A stretch of DNA of 64,000 bases. It comes from Cercis canadensis (lineage: Eukaryota; Streptophyta; Magnoliopsida; Fabales; Fabaceae). Positions 22,894 through 35,199 of the stretch are shown here, in pieces. Every line of letters begins with the position of its first letter. Within the stretch, counting starts at the first letter, position 1. The translations under genes were made by a program, and so were the position numbers. Location: positions 24,117 to 88,116 of the forward strand of contig QAOA01005448.1 of NCBI GenBank assembly GCA_003255065.1, read 5' to 3'. The notes below the pieces were generated by a model. That model ran no database searches. It was not told the DNA's origin and saw only the letters and a program-made list of their open reading frames with translations.

Positions 22894-25820
22894 TTCTCCA
22901 TTCTTTAAAAAGATTCGTCCTTGAATCTTCACCGACATCAATAGGAGAACGATTAGTGTTATTATAATTGACATTTAAATCATACTCACTAAGTAGTTCC
23001 AACCTGTGAGCATTGTTATTGATCCTCGCTGATGAACACACTTTTTATACAATAGTTATCCCTCATACTTAGTCTTTTAAACCTCTTTTGGGCTGAATTG
23101 CATAGACTTAGACCTCATTTCATGACTTTGGATCCATTTGTGCCTAATTGCAATTTCCAGCAATACTGAGCATTTTATGCTGTCTCTGTGTTTCGTGCAT
23201 ATCTTGAGTTCTGGATGTCTAAAAATTCCGAGTCATACCTTGTAGGAAAGCTGAGAGAATTGTCTACAACTTTATTTCAGGGCTCCAAAGCTAATTCGGA
23301 CGTTCAGAAGGTCATATGCAGCCTGGAAGCCAGAGAAGACATGTTGTCGCAGGATCCTGACCTACATGCAGTATTTGGGTCATAACTTGAGTTGTGATGT
23401 CATATGGACCTGAAACTGGTACCATTGGAAATCTAACAGACAGAGATTCAATTGATATGAAGACCAGTTCACCATATTTTATATTGAAGATGGTCTTATT
23501 TGCTGTGGAAGTTAGCTGACGGTTCCAGACACCTATTGCCACTTAAATGGGCCTAACTTCCTCATGACAAGTCCAAATGGGCCCAAACCAAAGCCCAATT
23601 GAAGCTAAGGCCCATGGGAACAAGTGTGCCCTAAGGGCAATTTGGGTGTGCATGTAATTTTGGAGGTCTATATCAGCACAAGAGGGCAGCCAAAATTGAA
23701 AAGAAGTGAATTAGATATTTTTAGACAGCTTTTACTCTTTCCTTAGCCTCTAAGTTTTCTCTCTAGATATTTTGTAAGAACTTAGCTTCTCTTATTCATG
23801 GAAGGCTAATTCATCAAATCAATCCAGGTTTTGGCTGTTCTGATTATTGGTTTTGAGATTATGTGTTGTTGTTATTCATTCAATGATTAATCTGCTTCTT
23901 GCTTCCTCTGAACTATTCTGTTTGGATTGTTAAAATTCGAATTTGGATCTTCATGTGTGATTGCTTAATTGCATGTGATAAAAGAGGATTGTATGGTTGA
24001 TTAATGTTTCTGAGCTTTTGGATGGATTAATCACCTTGGCTGGATCATGGACTTAGGTAAAACTAGACTTGAATGTTTGCTTAATTCATTTGGTCTTAGT
24101 TAAAACCGAATTCTGGTTGCTTAACCAGTGGAATCCATAGAACATTGAGAGGCTTCTTGATATGTTTTAAAGGCCAAGAACATGGTTAATAATTGAATGG
24201 ATCATTAGAAATCAAGGATGAACTAAAATCAGAATCAGTTAAGGCTTGGATTGGTTGCTTTCTCTTAAACTTTACCACTTACAATTAATTTCTGTTAATC
24301 ACATAAACCAAACAAACCCCCCCTGTTTACATGCTTCTTAATATGATTCACTAAATAGAACAATCCTTAGGTTCGACTTAGGGTTGTCCTATGCTGCAAA
24401 TAGCTTAGGTAACCGACCTTAACTTAATTAATTTGAGGAGCCTCGGCAGCTCATCACTCGCCACCTCCCATACCCTAGCTCCCGGTTCGAAGACCACCTT
24501 ACAAACTTCTTGGGAAGAAGATAATGTTGCCAAGTCTCTAACACCCTCTCCAATGCATACATCTCCTTTTCATACGTGTGGTCATTTAGGGCAATTCCAC
24601 TTGGCTTCTTGATAAAGCATGGAAGAGATTGTCTTTCGTGCTCCAATCTGGCTCCAATGAAGTCAACTTAATGTTGGAAAGTATCTCCAAAATCCTGTAA
24701 AACAAAGAAAACAGCACTAGGCAAAATAAGGTCAAGTTTATTAGTGTTAAGAGAAATAAGCTCACTAATTCCACTTAACTCCTTAACAATGCATGCTAAA
24801 GGTTGTCCTTTTTGCTTCAACTCGACTCCAAGGAAATCAATTTGATGTTGGGAAGCATCTCTAAAGTCTTGAAAAGGGGTATAACAACACTAGGCAAAGA
24901 AAGATCAAGTTTGTTAGTGCTAAGAGAAATAAGCTCACTCTGTTTTGTATACTTATTCAATGGTTGTTTCTCTTATCTTTCAATGCTCTCTTATTTTTTG
25001 CCTTTCTCACTCTTTTGCTCTACATTTGGGCTCTCTCTTCCTTCAAGCTCTCAACTATTTTGTCTTTTGAGCTCTCATCCTCTTTTCTTGTTTCACTACT
25101 CTTTTAAAGTCGCTTTTGATTATAAAGCACTTGCTTAAGAGTCATAGGTACAAGAGTAATGGGCGGTTTGTTCAAAGTGAAAGAGAATCTATTTGTGGAC
25201 TCGTCATGTTTTACACACCTATCATATTGTCATGACCAACCTAAAAGAATATGTCCCGCATGCATGGGAACTACATCACATAAGACTGCATCCTTATATC
25301 TCCCAATAGAAAATAACACAAACACTTGTCTAGTCATCCTAATCTCTTCACATTCATTTGACCATTGAAATTTATAGGTTCTAGGATGTTTTACAGTAGG
25401 TAAATGCAGTTTATCAACTAAGGTAGTGCTAGCAACATTAATAGGACTACCACCATCAATGATCATACTACATACCTTCTCATGAACTTGGCACCTAGTG
25501 TGAAAGTCTTGAAAAGATGGGATCTTCATTTTGATGCCACTTAGGTCATGATTCACATGATCATGTCTTGCCCTCCTTTCTCCTCCATCATATCTAGCAA
25601 ACCAGCCTTGGACTCTGTGTTGCTTTGGTCTCTATCTACCTCATCCTCCATTACAACTCTCATATTTCTTCTTCTTCCTCCAAGGGTTGTAGGTGGTTGT
25701 CTCCTTTCCTCATACCTTCCCATGCTATCTTGCATCTCATCAAATATCACATTGTTCCTCTCAAATTGTTGCTGCATGACACGAAGTGCAAAGGCTTAAC
25801 TTTTCGGCCTCACTCTCTTT
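22894..25820 (-). pseudogene. G4 gag-pol remnant, several internal deletions
   Basis: Read right to left. Start of gag (MQQQFERNNVIFDEMQDSM, about 25553-25777) and GIKMKIPSFQ are joined directly to the aspartic protease (MIIDGGSPINVASTTLVDKL, KHPRTYKFQW, to 25230), so the gag core and zinc knuckle are gone. Decayed RT-upstream pieces follow (24700-25140), with a duplicated SELISLNTNKLDL-type block. Next comes RNase H ([21 protein letters not shown], about 24500-24590), fused at KKFV to the pol tail VVFEPG; integrase is missing. The tail continues beyond the solo LTR as INNNAHRLELLSEYD and VGEDSRTN (22900-23029). It cannot encode any complete enzyme. Confidence 0.85.
23030..24456 (+). mobile_element. 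Athila-type solo LTR, 1427 bp
   Basis: Begins TGATGAACACACTTTTTATA and ends CCTCGGCAGCTCATCA, with the exact 5-bp duplication CTCGC (23025-23029 and 24457-24461). It matches the LTRs of the Athila element at 42425-54353. It interrupts the pol tail of G4. Confidence 0.96.
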
Positions 25821-26349
25821 ATCCATGGTGTCTTAAACCTGCAAAAAATGTTAACAAGAAACCTCACTAATTTCTCACGTGTTTGCACTCAAGAATGTCG
25901 CTCACACTCGTGTTTAGGCACATTAGTTGGCTTTTACCCTGTAATGCACTCACACACTCTTGCATTTTCCACTCTTACTTTCTTTCTTTAGTTCTTTGTG
26001 GAACTAATGAGCAAATCAAGAGCTTAGATCAATGTGACAAACATCCACAATAAATCACTCACACATAGAAAGAACAAGAATGACACAAGCATAAAAGAAT
26101 TTCAAGAAATGAGTTGAGCACAACAAGTAAAATGAAAAATCAAGGAAACCAAATTTAGCAATTAGAAACAAGATTAATGGTAATCAACACCGAATAAGAT
26201 TACAAACAATAAGCAATTTGGTTCGCAAAGAGATTTGAAAATTCAGCAATCAACAAGGTACAAAACAAAAAAATGGACAGGGAATGCAGCATTAAGGCTC
26301 CTGCCTCTCAGGCGCTGCAGTGTCCAAACTTAGGTGTTGTGGCGCCCTT

Positions 26350-27637
26350 TGATAAGACATTATTTTACACTATTTATTTCTCTTATACTTAGTCTTTTAG
26401 TATGTGTTTCTACTGATTTTTATGGCCCATAGACATATTTTGTAGATTTGGACTTGTTGATGCTTTTGGACTTTAATTGCATAATTATTGATTTCTAACA
26501 CTGCTTACGTTTTTCACTATATCTTGAGCTGAATGTCCGATTGATGCGATTCCAATTTTGTTGGAAAGCTAACAGAAAATGCTACATTTCATATGAATAA
26601 CCTAAAAGCTGATTCTTGCGTCTAGACAACTGAAATTCGCATGCAAGAAGTTCAGATTTTCTGCATTCGCCCAGCATCGACTTATTCCATTTCTTGGGTC
26701 TGCCTATTGGACCAGTACTCGTTTATTAGCCCAACATCTGCTATTTGGACCAACACACATGTCACTAGGCTTTAATCACATTTTTACCATTAAAGATTTA
26801 GGAAACTAGGTTTATTTTGTAATTAGGAAACCTAGAGGAGGTAGTCAACTAGTATTTATTCTTAAGTTGTTGAGAATAATGAGGATCACGAATTTACCAT
26901 CAGTAGCTGCTGCCTCCTGTTCCTGAGTTCAAGTTTATACCTTTGCTTTTTGTTGAAGTCTTCCATGGAGGGCTAAGTACTTCTGTAATCAATTCAAGAA
27001 GATCCAGACATGCTAATCCAGAGTTCCTGTGCTTCAATCCGGGTTTGATTTAATATAGTTTAATTATCTTCTTCTTCTCATCTTCATGTGATTGAATGGT
27101 ATTTTAATTGCATGCATGCTTTATATGAATTTAAATCGGTTGATTAGATTCATCACAGTAATCAAACTGCTAATCATATGTTAAAGGTTTTTAATATATG
27201 GTTAACTTAGATAATTCAGTTATTAAATTAATCTGGACTTAGTGATATAGAGTGGTTGCCTAGATTCTTAGTTCCAAGATTAATTGAATTCTGATTGGTA
27301 ATCAGTAGGAATTCTAAGTGTTGCTGTTAGGGTTCCAAGTAACATTTAACCAAGAATTAAATCAGACATGGGTTATCTTTAGTGAACAATGATGGATTAG
27401 GGTTAGGTTGCCTGCTTGAGTTGATTACGTTTTCTCTTACTTGATCAATTCTATTTACTGCTTTCTGAGTACTTATTATACTGCATTCAACACAAACCCC
27501 CCCTTTATTCTATTTATGCTTAAGTCCTAATAGATTAGTTGTTCTGGTGAATCATTGAGAGACGACACTGGTTGCACTCTATATTACAAATCTGTTGCAA
27601 TTAGTTTTGTAATTTTGTACGGTTCGGCACCCGTCAC
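26350..27637 (+). mobile_element. Solo LTR, 1288 bp, distant relative of the Athila LTR
   Basis: Begins TGATAAGACATTATTTTACA and ends GGCACCCGTCA. The 5-bp duplication CCCTT is exact (26345-26349 and 27638-27642). The first 300 bases share the layout of the Athila LTRs (CTTATACTTAGTCTTTTA, then ATATCTTGAGCTGAATGTC and GTTGGAAAGCTAACAGA), but the rest is different, so it is another family of the same group. It lies in the 5' leader of G4. Confidence 0.92.
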
Positions 27638-28204
27638 CCTTGTTCCTAAATTCTAGGTTTATTTCAATCATTTTCAACACAATTTCGAGCAAAAATTGAA
27701 GAAATCTCAATCAAGATCATGCAATGAGTAAGAAACAACTTTAAGAAGCAATTAATCTCATTCTTTTGATCAAATCCAACAATTTTTTTAATTTAAATTT
27801 TTCTAAAAATTTACTCAAGAACACTTTGAATGTTCATCAATCTTGCCCAGAATTTGTTTTTTTATATACTATTGATTCAACCATGCTTCATTCAAGCTCA
27901 AATCATTAACTTGATGACAACAACTTAGAATTGCACAAAGTAAGAGGAATCAACAAGATAATCCAAAAAATGAAATGGAAATATGCAAAACAAGGCCCTA
28001 ATGGCAATTACCAGGGACTCAATGGAAATTTCAAGAAAAGTTGCTCGTAAAATTTTTCTAAGCAATTCAAAGCAAAAATAAATAAGGAATCAAGATGAAC
28101 AATGAAGAACAAGAAACTAGAACATCAAAGAAACATAGAAAACGAAAATTTTCAAAAATCAAAATATCAAAAATAAAAAAATTGAACTTCGATTAGAACC
28201 ACGA

Positions 28205-28216
28205 GCTCTAATACCA
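28205..28216 (-). promoter_or_regulatory. G4 primer-binding site (initiator Met tRNA type)
   Basis: On the minus strand TGGTATTAGAGC lies two bases inside the 5' LTR. It is the usual plant TGGTATCAGAGC site, complementary to the 3' end of initiator tRNA-Met, with one C-to-T change. Confidence 0.8.
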
Positions 28217-28218
28217 AA

Positions 28219-29030
28219 TAATGCGAATCCCTAAGGGGTAACCCCAGATGGAGATTCCAAATGTCTGAAGGACCGCCCAAATCAAGTTTTAGAAAGAAGA
28301 AAGGATATGAACATCACACTCGAGAAAGATAAAAGGCGAGCGATAAGTTCTAAGATTGAACGCTACAAGAACCTTGAGTTTTTGATAAATTCCTATCAAC
28401 ACAAGAACTTAGGGTTCTTAATAAGATCAAAAAGTTATTTCAAAGAACAATGAAGGAAACTCTCTCTTCATTCAAATTCTGAATATCTTAAAACAAACCT
28501 AATTCTAAGTCTCATTGGGCCAAAAGCCTTAAACAAAACCTAATTAAGCCCAAACTAATAGTAAATATCTCAAAATGGATAACATTAATAACCTAAGTGA
28601 AATTGCTCCTAAATTAAGCCCAAAATGGCTAAAAGTTAGTTCAAGCTTGAAGCCATTAGCCAAAACACTCGTTTTAGGTCAAAACTCGCTAGGCTGGAAA
28701 AAGACAGGGTGCAGCGGCACCTAGCTTGCTGTCTGCTGGGCGCTGTGACACCTAAAGCCCTGCTTGGAAGCCATTCTGATTTACTTGGGGCATTGTGGCG
28801 CCAAGTTTCAAAGGCTAGGGTGCCCAAGGTTTTGCCCTGTCTTCAGCAAGGTCATTTTAAGTCCAAATAAAGCTTACGCGCCTTTGGTCTTCATCCACAC
28901 TTTCTTCTTGAGTTTTGATCTTCTTAATCAACCCGTTCAAAGCTTTTTGCATCCTTTTAGCTCTGTCTCTTATGATCGGACCCACAATATGGATAACGGG
29001 TCTCTTGATTGAGTGCCATAATTGTCATCA
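28219..29030 (-). repeat. G4 5' LTR
   Basis: 812 bp; left end TAATGCGAATCCC (TG decayed to TA), right end AATTGTCATCA. Pairs with 22047-22893. On the minus strand the first bases after the LTR start still resemble pol tail coding, as pol of this group runs into the LTR. Confidence 0.85.
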
Positions 29031-29035
29031 TCATC

Positions 29036-30659
29036 CTTCTTGCATCAACACGACACCAATACCAATACCAATACCTGAAGCATCACACTCAATTTTGAAA
29101 GCTTGAGAAAAATCAAGTAAAACAAGCAAATAGGCACTAATTAACCTCTCTTTAATGAGATTGAAAGTCTTTTCTTACTCCTCATCCCATTTAAACCCTA
29201 CATTTTTCTTTACAACTTCAATTAAGGGGGCTGCTAGAGTACTAAAGTCTTTCACAAACCTCCTATAGAAGTTAGTCAATCCAAAGAAGCTCCTAACATC
29301 ACTAACACTCTTAGGCATTGGCCATTCTTTAATAGCCCTCACCTCTTCGTCATCAACTTCTATTCCTCTAATACTAACAATATACCCATGAAACATAACT
29401 TGTGCAAAATGAATACTTTTTTAAATTAGCATATAATTTTTCTTCCCTCAACACACTTAGCACATTTTCCAAGTGATCAAGGTGCTCATTCAAACTCTTG
29501 TTATAAATCAATATATCATCAAAATAGACTACGACAAATCAATCAATGAAAGCTCGTAAAACATGGTTCATTAATCTCATAAAAGTGTTAAGGGCATTAG
29601 TCAAACCAAAATGCATAACTAGTCATTCATACAAACAAAATAAGTGATTTTCCATTCATCACCCTCTTTTATTCTAGTTTGATGGTATCCACTCTTCAGA
29701 TCAATGTTTGAAAAGATACAAGAACCACATAATTCATCTAACATGTCATCTAGTCTAGGAATAAGATGGCAATACTTTACAGTGATTTGTTGATGGCTCG
29801 ACAATCAACACACATCCTCCGAGTTCCATCCTCCTTTAGGTTTAGAAACACAAGTACAGCGCATGGGCTCATGCTCTCTTTCATATGTCCTTTTGACATA
29901 AACTCGCTCACTTGCCTTTAAAGCTCTTTGGTCTCCTCCGGATTACTCTTATATGCTGGCCTGTTGGGAATTGTGGCTCTTGGGATGAAATCAATTTAGT
30001 GTTCAATCCTTCTAAATAGAGGCAAACCGTTTGGGTCATCATTGGGAAGACATCTTCAAATTTATGTAGAAGAGAAACAATGAAACTAGACAAAGAAGAA
30101 TCAATGTCTTTAGCATCAAAATAGGCCTTTTTGTACATAAGTACAAACATAGGCCGATTAGAGAAAAATGCTTTCTTCATCTTACTACTACTTGCAAAGA
30201 CACTCATCTTTTGTGTTTCCACTCATTCACTTTCTTTCTTTTTCTCTTTGTCAAGTTTTCTTTCAAGGTTTAGGCTCTCGGCCTCTTTAACATTCTTGCC
30301 TTTTATTCTCTTATTCTCTCTTTCTTTTGTACTCTCATACTCTTTTTTTCTTGTTAAGTTCTCTTTCTTTTTGCTGGCCACTATCTCTTTTCATCTTTAA
30401 TTGGTCCTTAAAGACTTGTGTTGGTGTCATAGGAACAAGTGTAATTGGCTACTTCTTTAGCACAAAAGAGTAACGGTTTATGTAGCCATTGTGTGTCACA
30501 TTTCGGTCATATTGCTAAGGCTGACCAAACAACACATGACCACTTGCATTGGCACAACATTACACATTACCTCATCCTTATATTTTTCTATGGTAAAAGA
30601 CATCAAAACTTGTTTGTTTACCTTGATCTCTCCACTCTCATTAAGCCATTGTAGTTTAT
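29036..30659 (-). pseudogene. H1 protease end and reverse transcriptase
   Basis: Minus strand from 30659: KLQWLNESGEIKVNKQVLM, SFTIEKYKDEVMCNVVP (end of the protease domain), a decayed linker with FIVSLLHKFEDVFP, then RT blocks [38 protein letters not shown], the catalytic box VVYFDDILIYNKS (YFDD at about 29515-29526), and then KSVSDVRSFFGLTNFYRRFV and FKIECDASGIGIGIG VVLMQEG at the edge of G4. Several frameshifts and stops. Near 29050-29077 the GIG-coding triplets are expanded. Sequence continues left of G4 at 22046 and right of the 7.4-kb insertion at 38063. Confidence 0.9.
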
Positions 30660-31302
30660 GGGTGTGTTTGATTCTATTTTTGTTTTTTTTTTTGTTTTTA
30701 AAAATTGTTCNAATTGTTTTTGAAAACTGTTTTTAAAAATTGTTCTATAAAACAAAAGTATAAAAAAAATCTGTTTGATAAATTGTTTTGAAAACAATTT
30801 TTAAAAACTGAAAAACAGAAAAGTTGCTTGGTAAAATTGTTTTAAGAACAAGTTTTGAAAACAAAAAAATAGAAAACTCGTTTGATATGAGAACAAGTTT
30901 TTTTTTTTTTTTTTTTAGTTTTGATGATGACTAATGTTATAAATAAATTATGGTAATGTTTTAATGAGAATATGAGAAGAATAAATAAGTAAAAATGAAA
31001 AAAAAAAATTGGAATATGTGTTCCTAAACTAATCAATATTGCTTTGGAAAGGCATTTCATTTATAGTGACTGGAATATGTGTTCCTAACCATGAATGTTA
31101 TCTCCAATATATCTTATCTCATTGTTTGTGTTCTTGTTTGGAGCGAACAACACTAATTTTTTAAAATTTTCTGGTTAACTTTCCTATTGTTAAAGTTGCA
31201 TAACTCCACTGTAGGCATTCTTTGCTCAGTCAAACACCAGTTGAAGTAGGGCTCAAATTTTTTGCAAGAATCAAGACTGAGATGACTAGTTGAAAAAGAA
31301 AA

Positions 31303-31536
31303 TTGACATTCTATCATTCTAACAACTTTCTAAGTATTAATCTTAAGCAGGAATTCGCACTTCAATCAAACAAAGAATTGATGGATGCCAATGCAACTAT
31401 GTATGTTCTCTGTGATGATCACTTATATGATGGCCTTGATCCTGATGAATTAGAGGCGCAAGCAACATTGCTTCTTAAAAAGAGATTAGACTTGTCAATA
31501 CATACGCAAAACACAATTCCTCAATCTTACTCATAG
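31303..31536 (+). other. Unrecognised open frame, possibly a captured exon
   Basis: A 77-codon frame with a non-repetitive, acidic C-terminal half (DDHLYDGLDPDELEAQATL, LLKKRLDLSIHTQN) and a possible continuation NIVSSPTFDLQF after a TAG. Its composition differs from the AT-rich surroundings and looks like a real protein exon. I do not recognise the family. It lies inside the 7.4-kb TIR-like insertion. Confidence 0.3.
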
Positions 31537-31835
31537 AATATTGTCAGTTCTCCAACATTTGACCTTCAATTTTGAAACATTATGGAAGGAAACATGTCTT
31601 AAGAATAGATGCTGCTAAGCTTCATTTCCGAACTCGATCAATACATTTCACAGAAGGTCGCCTTCAATAAATCTTTCAAAGTCCATTACTACAAGGAGCA
31701 TGTGGTATTATTGTATTTATGTAAGTGTAATTTATAGTATAGTCATAAATGTAAAATCCATGTATCATAAAGGGGGGAAAAATCTTGTTTTCAATTTTTT
31801 TCATTGTATTAAAACTATTTGAATAAATAGTTTTA

Positions 31836-31915
31836 GGTATATGAAGGTGTGGAGGTATGAACTTGAGACCTCCTCTGAGTTATCCAAGTGTCTCACCAAC
31901 CACACCAAGTGTGGT
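31836..31915 (-). repeat. tRNA-like SINE head (candidate)
   Basis: On the minus strand GGTGTGGTTGGTGAGACACT, then TGGATAACTC and GAGGTCTCAAGTTCATACC resemble the A box and B box of tRNA-derived plant SINEs. I cannot see both ends or a clear target duplication. Confidence 0.35.
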
Positions 31916-31999
31916 AATTTACAACAAGGAAGCACACTACTGTCATTCAAGCATAATACTTAGGATTGTCACTTAAGGTTACATGAGATTTGAGCACTC

Positions 32000-34630
32000 C
32001 TAAATAGTCTTGTCAGTAAGGGCGCATTCATGTGAAATTTTATAGGATTTCTCGTTCCCAAAGCACTGTAGTCTCTTTGCCTCAAGGTCAAGCCAAGCTT
32101 GAACTGTAATTACATGGTCAAAAAGAAGATATATCAGAACTTGTGGTGATGATATTTAAATAAGATAGCTAAAGAAAATCAATTGTATCAAAACTTGTTA
32201 GTTGTAGCCAATAAGTCAATCCAAAGTAACCATACATGTTGTATGAAATCATTTCTTTATCATGACAAGCACATATTATCAATGGAATCCAAGGAACAAA
32301 TTACATAAAATTTCTAAGAGCTTCCCTCGCTAATAATTAAGAGTTACTGCCTAGTATTTCTATCAGTCACCCTTTTCCCTCTTGGTCTTGGGGCTAGCAT
32401 CATTGAAAATCTGAATAGTATAAGCACACAATAACCTTCTTAGGGGAAATAAAATTCATTATGTTAGTTAAGTCTATGGCATTGTAGGTTCCCATCACAG
32501 GTGAGGAATTATTGATGACAATTAATTTGAACCAATAATAGATGAAATAAGGATTCAACAAAAGAGGCTAAATATATTATGGAGACAGAAGATTGCATCA
32601 ACGTATTATCTTTCACATTAGGTGAAGAATTTATGGTCCAGACTAATACATACAAAACAAATTTAATGTTTCATCAAATATTATATGGCAAGCATACCAA
32701 AAGGAGTACATATTGCTTCAAAGAACTAAAGTATAAAATGCACGGTATCAATGCTCATGATAGATGTGCTACAGGGGTTTTACACATGTTGATCCTCATT
32801 TCATCATTCCACCAAAGGAGTACATAAGATTTCCCAATCCCTAACCCACATAACATTTGGAATAAGTCAACAAGATTACAAACACAATGATGACTATTTT
32901 CCATTAAAGATACAAGCTGGTCTCTAACTCTGTGCCATATTACAGTTCAAATACATAAAGATTTAACCGAAAACTCATGAATGAGAAATCAACTGCTTTT
33001 GGATCTTGCTTATTGCATATGTACAACTCTTTCCTCAAGACAATAAGACCAAATACTATGCAAATTGAATAAAACTCTGCTTTATCACAATGTCACACCT
33101 TATCTTATTATATGCAACAGAAAATATAAATAAAGACTTGGTTCTAGGTAAGAGATTGTCCATTCTTAATGTTATAAAGCATTCACTAGAATTCCCAAGT
33201 GGAGAACAAGAAAAAAGAAGCTTTAACAACAGTGAAGATCAAGTCCAATCTAACCAAGCACTAAGATCTTTAAACCAATGATCTTTAGCTTTAATTTCTA
33301 TTGTTCTGGTTAATAACTAGCTCATTATATCAAAAAAAGTAGCCAAAATTTGTGATTAGCTAAAGTGAGTCACTTGTCATCATGCCAAATCCATATATGG
33401 AATATAAAATTATTTTAAAATCTTTTTCTCTTGGCAGTCAAAGTGATGATATTGAAAGGATCATTTTAGGATATACTTGATACCCATCAATTTCACTCTT
33501 GCAAGCTATTCTTCTAAAGCTAAAACATCCTAAATCAAATGTGTCATTTACTCATAAGTAAAGTTCATTTATCACTTAGAAAATATATTATAGGCAAGCT
33601 TATGAAGAATAAGAAACCAAAGCATAATGTGTCAAGCAGCTAACAGTCACAGAAATACTTCTTTCACTTTAAAGAATAATATAAATTTCACCACATTCAC
33701 ATCAGATCTTGGAACATTACCTTGAAGAATAAAATGAGAAAGTCAACTAGTCGATCGGGTTAGCTCAAATTCAGTTGAGAGGCAGTCCTCCTTTTAGGCA
33801 AAAACCACTATAATATGTTTATTTCTTTACCTTTCTACTTGAAATATAAAATGACTAAGTCAACCACTTGTTTAGGTTAGCTCAAATTTGGTTGAAAATT
33901 GAAAAAACTTTAGATAGGAAAAGTTCACCTAACAAAATTGATACTAAAATTGCCATGAATTTTCATTTTCACGGATCCAAACCCAATAGCACTTTATAAA
34001 AAAAAGGAAACTACTTAAAAGTGCACCTGTTTGTTGAGTGGAAAGCTAACTAAAAGCAAGAAAATCAGGTAACCAGGAGATTACTGGAAATTGAGATACA
34101 TAATAGAAGGAATCAATTTAATTTAAACTAATATGCTTAGTACGTAAGCAAACCAACAAATTCAAGCACTCAAGATTCTTGATATGAAGATAAGGAAGTC
34201 AAGGAATCAATTGTGATCATAACAGAAACCAAATGAAAAAAATTTCTACAATCTCATCTAGGATGTGGGAAACCCATAATTAAATATAATAGAAGTAGCT
34301 ATTGGAAAACAAACACACAAGCAAGGAGAATAAAAACACAATGAAACGAAAGTCAACGATAAAATGCAGGAACTGAATGTAAACACAACTCACCTAGTTG
34401 ACATACAATGTAACAAGCTTCCTAAACCTTGCAAATAAAGGGTCCAATTCAGTGGTGAAAAGCCAAATAAATCGCTCCACTTCATAGATAAAACAAACAC
34501 CTGTAGAAAAACAAAAAGGAGTCCCAGAAAAAGAAAACAACTGGGTTTTTTTGCTACCACTCTCAAACAAACCCAATTCTCGGAATCTCCAAAAACTTCA
34601 AATGGGTAATTGTTATATGATCATAGCAGG
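32000..34630. other. AT-rich interior of the 7.4-kb insertion
   Basis: Mostly unassignable. On the minus strand near 34520-34440 a stretch after TTTCTACAG reads MKWSDLFGFSPLNWTLYLQ and then meets a GT, which could be a small exon of a captured gene, but I cannot match it to a family. Confidence 0.3.
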
Positions 34631-35043
34631 TGTGGACACCTATTTTCGTCCAAATAATAAATTATATATATACACATATGATATAATTAAATGTGTGGGA
34701 AGAGATAGACATAGAAAGAGATGTGAGTGCATGAAAAAATAAGAGACATGAGTAAATTGGAAACAAAAGAGAAAGGGATAAATGATTTAGAAAAATAAAA
34801 AAAATAGAGAAAGAGACCTAGTGGGATTCATGTGCATGGGTTTTATTTTTATTATTATTTTTATTTTAATAAAATGAAGTAAGAGTCATGAGTAAGTTAA
34901 AAACAAAAGAAAGAGTTAGAGATTGTGTGCAATTGAAACACCAAAAAGGGGATAGAGGGGATAAGTGTTTTAAAGAGAGGAAGAGATGGAGGTTAACACA
35001 AATAGAGAGAGATATGTGAAGGACTTAGGTGCAAGGTGAGTAG

Positions 35044-35051
35044 TATAAAAG
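35044..35051 (+). promoter_or_regulatory. LTR TATA box
   Basis: TATAAAAG in GTGAGTAGTATAAAAG, in the same place as in the first L1 solo LTR although the surrounding U3 differs. Confidence 0.6.
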
Positions 35052-35199
35052 CAAGAGGCAAGGGCTAAAACAGATACCAACAGCAATACACAAAAAAAGA
35101 GCAATAGAGAGAACATAACTGAAACAAGGAAGAAGAGAGGGCATAGAGAAAGAGAACCAAGGTAAGATTTCTTCATTTTCGCAGCTTTTAGGCAGCTCT

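Larger units (their letters stand above)
22047..29030 (-). mobile_element. G4: internally deleted Ty3/gypsy element with both LTRs
   Basis: Two related LTRs bound it: 22047-22893 (3' LTR) and 28219-29030 (5' LTR), in the order expected for a minus-strand element, with a primer-binding site inside the right LTR. Flanks are TCGTC (22042-22046) and TCATC (29031-29035), a 5-bp duplication with one transition. The right edge is inside a short TCA run, so it could shift by three bases. Without its two nested solo LTRs it is about 4.26 kb. Most of gag, RT and integrase are deleted. It sits in the RT-RNase H junction of H1: QEG on one side, RRPLAYF on the other. Confidence 0.88.

Noticed and set aside
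23188..23385. A 65-codon frame (FRAYLEFWMSKNSESYLVGK) recurring in Athila LTR copies (43780-44067, 60642-60839).
   Set aside because: It recurs because the LTR DNA does. The outer LTR at 42425 has a stop in it, and it has no known domain.
29050..29077. ACCAAT repeats read as a regulatory CCAAT cluster.
   Set aside because: They are the antisense of Gly-Ile codons in H1 RNase H (DASGIGIG), locally expanded by slippage.
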